Assembly (NCBI GenBank): GCA_030641505.1
Contig: DAOWHI010000274.1
Span: forward strand, 1 to 9,855
Length of the DNA: 9,855 bases
Direction: 5' to 3'
From: Gemmatimonadota bacterium
Lineage (GTDB): Bacteria; Gemmatimonadota; Gemmatimonadetes; JACCXV01; JAHWKZ01
Each line of letters starts with the position of its first letter. The first letter of the stretch is position 1. Under the pieces are notes generated by a model, which saw nothing but the letters and a program-made list of their open reading frames with translations, did not search any database and was not told where the DNA came from. Positions 6,649-9,855 of this stretch are shown here, in pieces. The position numbers and the translations under genes were made by a program.

Positions 6649-6753
6649 ACGTCCCTCCGTCCGGGGCTCAACGGGACTCATGTCCCAACCGAAAATAGGC
6701 CGAACACGAACCCATTGTGCACGGCACAGAGCGTGCTTAGATACGATCTAGCA
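6649..6753. promoter_or_regulatory. Divergent intergenic region between HAD and lemA
   Basis: These 105 bases must carry the start signals for both directions. Rightward, TACGAT (6742-6747) fits the -10 pattern TAnnnT and ends 6 bases before the lemA ATG; no Shine-Dalgarno lies in between. TTGTGC (6715-6720) could serve as a -35, but 21 bases is too far for the standard spacer. Leftward, TATTTT (6697-6692 on the minus strand) is a possible -10 for the HAD gene, without a recognisable -35. Individual promoter elements are weak calls; that the region is regulatory is inferred from the divergent layout. Confidence 0.45.
6653..6658 (-). promoter_or_regulatory. Shine-Dalgarno deciding the HAD start
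   Basis: GGAGGG on the minus strand (6658-6653), with 4 bases to ATG 6648. The upstream in-frame ATG at 6681 has nothing comparable, so the shorter protein is favoured. Confidence 0.65.
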
Positions 6754-7335
6754 ATGTCCAGCGCCATTCTCATACCGATTGTCGGATTCGGCATCGTCGC
6801 CCTCTGGGTGGCGTGGCTCTTCAACACCTTGGTCGGGCTCAGGAACCGACTCTGGGGGGCGTGGGGAGATATCGACGCCCTTCTCAAACGGCGGGCCGAC
6901 CTCATTCCCGGAATTGTGGCCGCAGTCCGTGGTTACGCTGCGCACGAGGAGCGCACGCTGGAGGGTGTGACGGCGGCGCGCACGACAGCGATGTTGACCG
7001 GCGGCGGGCCGGAAGGCACGGCTTCACGAGCCGCCGCCGAGAACACACTCACTCAACGTCTCCACCAACTGTTGGCGGTGGTCGAGGACTATCCCGATCT
7101 CAAGGCGAGCACGAACTTCCTTCAGCTACAAGAAGAGCTGACCCAGACCGAGAACGATATCGCCAGCGGCCGGCGTTATTACAATGCTGTTGTGCGCGAT
7201 TACAACACACGGTGCGAGACGTTCCCGAACCTCCTGATCTCGAATCCGCTCGGTTTTGCACTCGGTGAGTTCTTCGAGCTCACTGATTTGGCCGAACGCG
7301 AAGCTCCGGACGTCGGAGAGGAGGAGCCGGCGTGA
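6754..7335 (+). CDS. lemA: LemA-family membrane protein
   Basis: The 193-residue protein has the LemA layout: one N-terminal hydrophobic helix (about 4-25) with a very short outside segment, then the conserved stretch around AWGDIDALLKRRADLIP (36-52) and VRGYAAHE (58-65), long amphipathic helices (65-155, with YPDLKASTNFLQLQEEL at 113-129 and the ENDIASGRRYYN block at 133-144), and FPNLLI near the C-terminus. Members are single-pass membrane proteins with a helical-bundle domain; the molecular function is unsettled. ATG 6754 matches the usual LemA N-terminus. The frame stays open upstream across the HAD gene, but that part is antisense shadow. No Shine-Dalgarno is present. The acidic C-terminal end (EEEPA) is encoded by the GAGGAGGAG that also forms the ribosome site of the next gene, and its TGA overlaps that gene's GTG. 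The gene sits in a two-gene unit with DUF2207. Confidence 0.92.
   Translation: MSSAILIPIVGFGIVALWVAWLFNTLVGLRNRLWGAWGDIDALLKRRADLIPGIVAAVRGYAAHEERTLEGVTAARTTAMLTGGGPEGTASRAAAENTLTQRLHQLLAVVEDYPDLKASTNFLQLQEELTQTENDIASGRRYYNAVVRDYNTRCETFPNLLISNPLGFALGEFFELTDLAEREAPDVGEEEPA
7319..7324 (+). promoter_or_regulatory. Shine-Dalgarno for DUF2207 inside lemA
   Basis: A perfect AGGAGG, 7 bases before GTG 7332 and embedded in the last codons of lemA, supports both the GTG start and efficient translation of the second gene. Confidence 0.75.
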
Positions 7336-9122
7336 GAATTCGCCGTGCGACCGTCCTCGCGGTCGCATCGTTCGCCCTCGCATCGCCGATCCACGCACAA
7401 GACACGGGTTGGACGATCACCCGCTTTCATGCCGATTACACGGTGCTGCCCGATCGATCGCTGGACGTCGTCGAGACGATCGCGGTCGACTTCAACGAGT
7501 TGAATCGACACGGCATCTACCGCGACATCCCGGTCAAGTACAAACGCGTCGTTGGCCACCGGGGAATTGTGCAGGCCGGGCGGGTAACCCTCGACCTCGA
7601 CGTTCAGGAGGTCACTGACGGACGCGGAAACCGGCGCCAGTCAAAGATCGGTCGCGAGGGCAACGACGTCCGGATTCGAATCGGTGATCCCGATCGCACC
7701 GTCTCCGGCCGGCAGACCTACGCTATCCACTACACGCTCGCTGGTGAGCTCGGTTTCTTCGAGGAGCACGACGAGCTCTACTGGCAGGTGACCGGCACGC
7801 GTTGGCCGGTGGAAATCGAGCGCGCATCGGCCACGGTGACGCTCCCCCAGGCCGCGGCGCAGACGTTCGCCGACCGTGGAGGGTGGTCAGCCTACTGCTA
7901 CGCCGGGTGGGCGGAGAGCACGAGCGATGCACGGTGCAGCGCCGAATACCTGGGCAACGGTCAGTATCGGTACTCCTCGCAAGGCCTTGACGCGGGCGAG
8001 GGGTTGACCCTTGTGGCGGCGTTTCCCAAGGGCGTTATCGCCCCGCCGACCAGTGCCGAGCGTACAGCTTCCTGGCTCGTCCGATGGGGCCCAGGACTTT
8101 TGCCGCTCCTAGCCCTCGCCTTCATGTCTCAACTGTGGCAACGCCGAGGCCGTGAACCTGATGCGGGCAGTGTGGTTCCCACCTGGCAGCCGCCGGATGG
8201 GATTCGACCCGGCCCGGCCGGAACGCTGGTCGATCAGCGCGCGGACATGGATGACGTCGTCGCCACGGTGCTCGATCTCGCGGTGCGAGGGTTCTTGCAG
8301 ATCCGTGAAGTTCCACCCGATGGCATCCTGGGGCAGGTTGACGCCAACTCCTTTGCGGGTCGAGCGCTGAGGACGTTGGGGCTATCAAAGAACGACTGGC
8401 AGCTGACCCAAACCCGCGCCGACATCGACGAGCTAAGGCCGTTCGAGAAGCGCGTGCTTCGGGGGATCTTCGAGGGTGAGGTCACGCGTCGGATGTCGGA
8501 CCTCCACAACGATTTCTACACTCGCCTGCCAGAGATCCACGAGTCACTGTATGCCGATCTCGTTCGACAACGGCTGTTTCCAACCAGCCCGCAACGCACC
8601 CGAGTCAAGTACCTCTGGATCGGTGGCGCGGTCATGGCCGTGGGCGCGGCAATCGGGGCCGTATTCAGCCATATCATCTTGCTTGTCGGCGTAGTGTTGT
8701 CCGGGCTCGTGGTGTTGTTGTTCTCGTTTTCGATGCCGGCGATGACGCCCAAAGGCGCGCACGTAAGACGCCAACTCAAGGGGCTCGAGGAATACATACG
8801 CCGGGCCGAGAAGGCCGAACTGGAGTTCCGACAAGCGCCCGAGAAGACCCCCGAGTTGTTCGAGACGCTGCTCCCGTATGCCGTGGCCCTCGACGTGAGC
8901 GATATCTGGGTCAAGCAGTTCGAGGGCGTTCTCAAAGCCGCGCCGGCGTGGTACGGAAGCAATCTGTCGGGATGGAATTCGAGCGCGTTTGGATCACAGA
9001 TGGCAGGGTTTCAGAGCGCCGCGACGCGGACTCTGGGCTCCGCACCCGGATCGAGCTCCGGGAGCGGTGGTGGCGGTTCGGTCGGCGGTGGTGGTGGTGG
9101 CGGCGGTGGCGGGAGCTGGTAG
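7332..9122 (+). CDS. DUF2207-domain membrane protein with Gly-rich C-terminus
   Basis: The 596-residue protein starts at GTG 7332, overlapping the lemA stop as GTGA. Residues 1-22 form a signal peptide with basic MRIRR, a hydrophobic core and a likely cleavage after IHA. Residues 25 to about 235 are the extracytoplasmic DUF2207 beta domain (YTVLPDRSLDVVETI at 36-50, GIYRDIP at 61-67, then ELYWQVTGTRWPV at 148-160). A membrane helix follows at about 248-267, then a cytoplasmic segment (about 270-425) with the family's conserved DMDDVVATVLDLAVRGFL (305-322). Two adjacent helices lie at about 427-446 and 448-467. After them comes a segment with KGLEEYIRRAEK (483-494) and LLPYAVAL (513-520), then a tail of almost pure Gly/Ser ending GGSW. 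No enzymatic function is known for the family. Genomic pairing with LemA recurs in bacteria and suggests a joint envelope role. C189 and C202 lie in the extracytoplasmic domain and could form a disulfide. It converges, with a 4-base gap, on the minus-strand lipoprotein gene. Confidence 0.9.
   Translation: MRIRRATVLAVASFALASPIHAQDTGWTITRFHADYTVLPDRSLDVVETIAVDFNELNRHGIYRDIPVKYKRVVGHRGIVQAGRVTLDLDVQEVTDGRGNRRQSKIGREGNDVRIRIGDPDRTVSGRQTYAIHYTLAGELGFFEEHDELYWQVTGTRWPVEIERASATVTLPQAAAQTFADRGGWSAYCYAGWAESTSDARCSAEYLGNGQYRYSSQGLDAGEGLTLVAAFPKGVIAPPTSAERTASWLVRWGPGLLPLLALAFMSQLWQRRGREPDAGSVVPTWQPPDGIRPGPAGTLVDQRADMDDVVATVLDLAVRGFLQIREVPPDGILGQVDANSFAGRALRTLGLSKNDWQLTQTRADIDELRPFEKRVLRGIFEGEVTRRMSDLHNDFYTRLPEIHESLYADLVRQRLFPTSPQRTRVKYLWIGGAVMAVGAAIGAVFSHIILLVGVVLSGLVVLLFSFSMPAMTPKGAHVRRQLKGLEEYIRRAEKAELEFRQAPEKTPELFETLLPYAVALDVSDIWVKQFEGVLKAAPAWYGSNLSGWNSSAFGSQMAGFQSAATRTLGSAPGSSSGSGGGGSVGGGGGGGGGGSW
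9063..9116 (+). repeat. GGN triplet low-complexity tract (Gly-rich tail)
   Basis: A tract of mostly GGT and GGC codons encodes the Gly-rich end of the DUF2207 protein. It includes ten consecutive glycines just before the final Ser-Trp. It is repetitive, slippage-prone DNA lying immediately before the stop codon. Confidence 0.85.
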
Positions 9123-9126
9123 CCGT

Positions 9127-9597
9127 TTAACCGTTGCTCTCGCAGGCGTCCGGGATCTCTTCGGGATTGATCAAGCACGGCTGACACAACTCCAGCACCA
9201 CCGCGGTCATCGGCCGTATTCGCGGATCCACGAGCCCGCTAGTACCGCACAGGAAAGGTACAACCGGGGAGAACGTGATCTCTTCCAGCCTCAACGTTCC
9301 CACCTGGTCTCGAACAACCACCACGCCAACGGCAGTACGCTCGCCGGCCGGCAGCACGACGGTCCCCACGGGGGTCTCGCCAATGAACGGCGACGCCAAC
9401 ACGAAGAATACCCGAAGCCGCCCGTCGACCTTGAAGGGCTCGAGATCGTCAGCCAGTGAGAGCTGTACCGTGATCGCGGTGGAGGCGGCGCCACCCGTCG
9501 CAGGTCCGGCGGGCTCATCATCGCCACACGCGGTCGTAATCGCGATCGCGAAGGCCAGCCAACCCGGCCACCGTAGGCACCACGCAGCGCGCCTCAT
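9127..9597 (-). CDS. Small putative lipoprotein of unknown function
   Basis: A 156-residue protein I do not recognise. MRRAAWCLRW is followed by a hydrophobic core (about 11-22) and ITTAC, with C24 as the likely lipidated cysteine. The lipobox is imperfect, because the -3 position is Thr rather than Leu/Val/Ile. Residues 25-38 are a Gly/Pro/Asp linker typical of lipoproteins. The rest is beta-rich, with hydrophobic alternations such as LRVFFVLASP (61-70) and AVGVVVVRD (89-97). It holds four further cysteines: C117, C138, C141 (CQPC) and C152; the last three cluster in the C-terminal 20 residues. ATG 9597 overlaps the TGA of the DUF72 gene as ATGA. GGAGG (9605-9601) lies only 3 bases upstream, so expression is probably coupled to DUF72. 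The stop TAA faces the DUF2207 stop across 4 bases, and no terminator was seen there. Confidence 0.72.
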   Translation of the reverse strand: MRRAAWCLRWPGWLAFAIAITTACGDDEPAGPATGGAASTAITVQLSLADDLEPFKVDGRLRVFFVLASPFIGETPVGTVVLPAGERTAVGVVVVRDQVGTLRLEEITFSPVVPFLCGTSGLVDPRIRPMTAVVLELCQPCLINPEEIPDACESNG

Positions 9598-9855
9598 GAC
9601 CCTCCAACATCGAACAAACCCGGTTGCGCAGGTCGCTCCGCGGCTACGTCGGCCAGCGCGTCGGGATACGCGGTAAGCAAGGGTTCGGGCACCGACACCC
9701 GTTCGCCGGTCGTCCACGCCTTCAGCTGCAATGCGTTGACGACGCCCTGACCTTGATAATGATTGTTCGTGATCGCGATCACCGTCTCGACGGTCGAGTC
9801 GTTTGTCGCTCCCTGGATCCGCTCGACCCACGGCGCGAGCTCATCCCTCTCATAC
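9594..9855 (-). CDS. DUF72 (YecE-like) protein, C-terminal end only
   Basis: The frame is open to the right edge (first whole codon ends at 9854), so only the last 86 residues are visible and the start is outside the window. The fragment shows the DUF72 C-terminal pattern: an EL..WV..I helix, then a beta strand running into NNHYQGQGVVNALQLK, the family's NNH..G....NA..L signature. This is followed by a variable tail with PEPLLTAYPD and ending in PGLFDVGGS. DUF72 proteins have a TIM-barrel-like fold; their biochemical role is not established. The gene lies upstream of, and overlaps, the small lipoprotein gene (ATGA). The GTG at 9782 is internal and not a start. Confidence 0.8.
   Translation of the reverse strand, partial: YERDELAPWVERIQGATNDSTVETVIAITNNHYQGQGVVNALQLKAWTTGERVSVPEPLLTAYPDALADVAAERPAQPGLFDVGGS

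Noticed and set aside
6358..6753. A 132-codon open extension upstream of lemA in the same frame.
   Set aside because: It lies antisense to the HAD gene, has no family resemblance, and the LemA N-terminal helix begins right at ATG 6754.
9115..9150. Possible hairpin between the convergent DUF2207 and lipoprotein stops (AACGG and AAACGG motifs).
   Set aside because: The elements are a direct repeat rather than an inverted one, and no U-run follows on either strand.

Overview
The window comes from a GC-rich bacterial chromosome. Nothing in it looks mobile: there are no tRNAs, insertion sequences or CRISPR arrays, and coding is packed tightly with many 4-base gene overlaps. Gene content and style (HU with an 'IISSEL' insertion, signal peptides ending in ..HAQ, BACON-domain proteins with proline-rich linkers, GTG starts) would fit Gemmatimonadota or a neighbouring phylum. 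That assignment is an impression from style, not a demonstrated placement.

Layout, left to right. (1) The 3' part of a + strand gene for a large, probably exported protein: at least two tandem BACON-type Ig-like repeats, a run of 28 prolines, a carboxypeptidase-regulatory-like beta domain, and a metzincin zinc protease domain. (2) A long minus-strand block, in transcription order: HAD hydrolase, glycerophosphodiester phosphodiesterase (GDPD), HU-family DNA-binding protein, a clear intrinsic terminator, then a three-gene operon: DAK2-DegV fusion (single-chain FakA/FakB-like), glutaredoxin and M24 metallopeptidase. The operon genes are joined by two GTGA stop/start overlaps. Its last gene and the metzincin gene converge and share the palindrome CTAG for their stop codons. 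(3) A 105-bp divergent intergenic region, then a + strand pair, LemA and DUF2207, again joined by a GTGA overlap. (4) On the minus strand, converging with DUF2207, a small probable lipoprotein translationally coupled (ATGA overlap) to the C-terminal end of a DUF72-family protein that runs off the right edge.

How the genes may work together. The DAK2-DegV fusion should phosphorylate fatty acids to acyl-phosphate, by analogy with FakA/FakB. A GDPD, which liberates glycerol-3-phosphate, and a HAD hydrolase lie just upstream, so a phospholipid turnover or recycling neighbourhood is possible, though this is inference from proximity. LemA with DUF2207 is a recurring envelope-associated pair of poorly known function. 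The most notable items are the kinase/fatty-acid-carrier fusion and its coupled operon, a possible leaderless start for lemA, the HAD enzyme lacking the usual second catalytic aspartate, and the small Cys-containing lipoprotein coupled to DUF72. I found no clearly new defence or mobile system.
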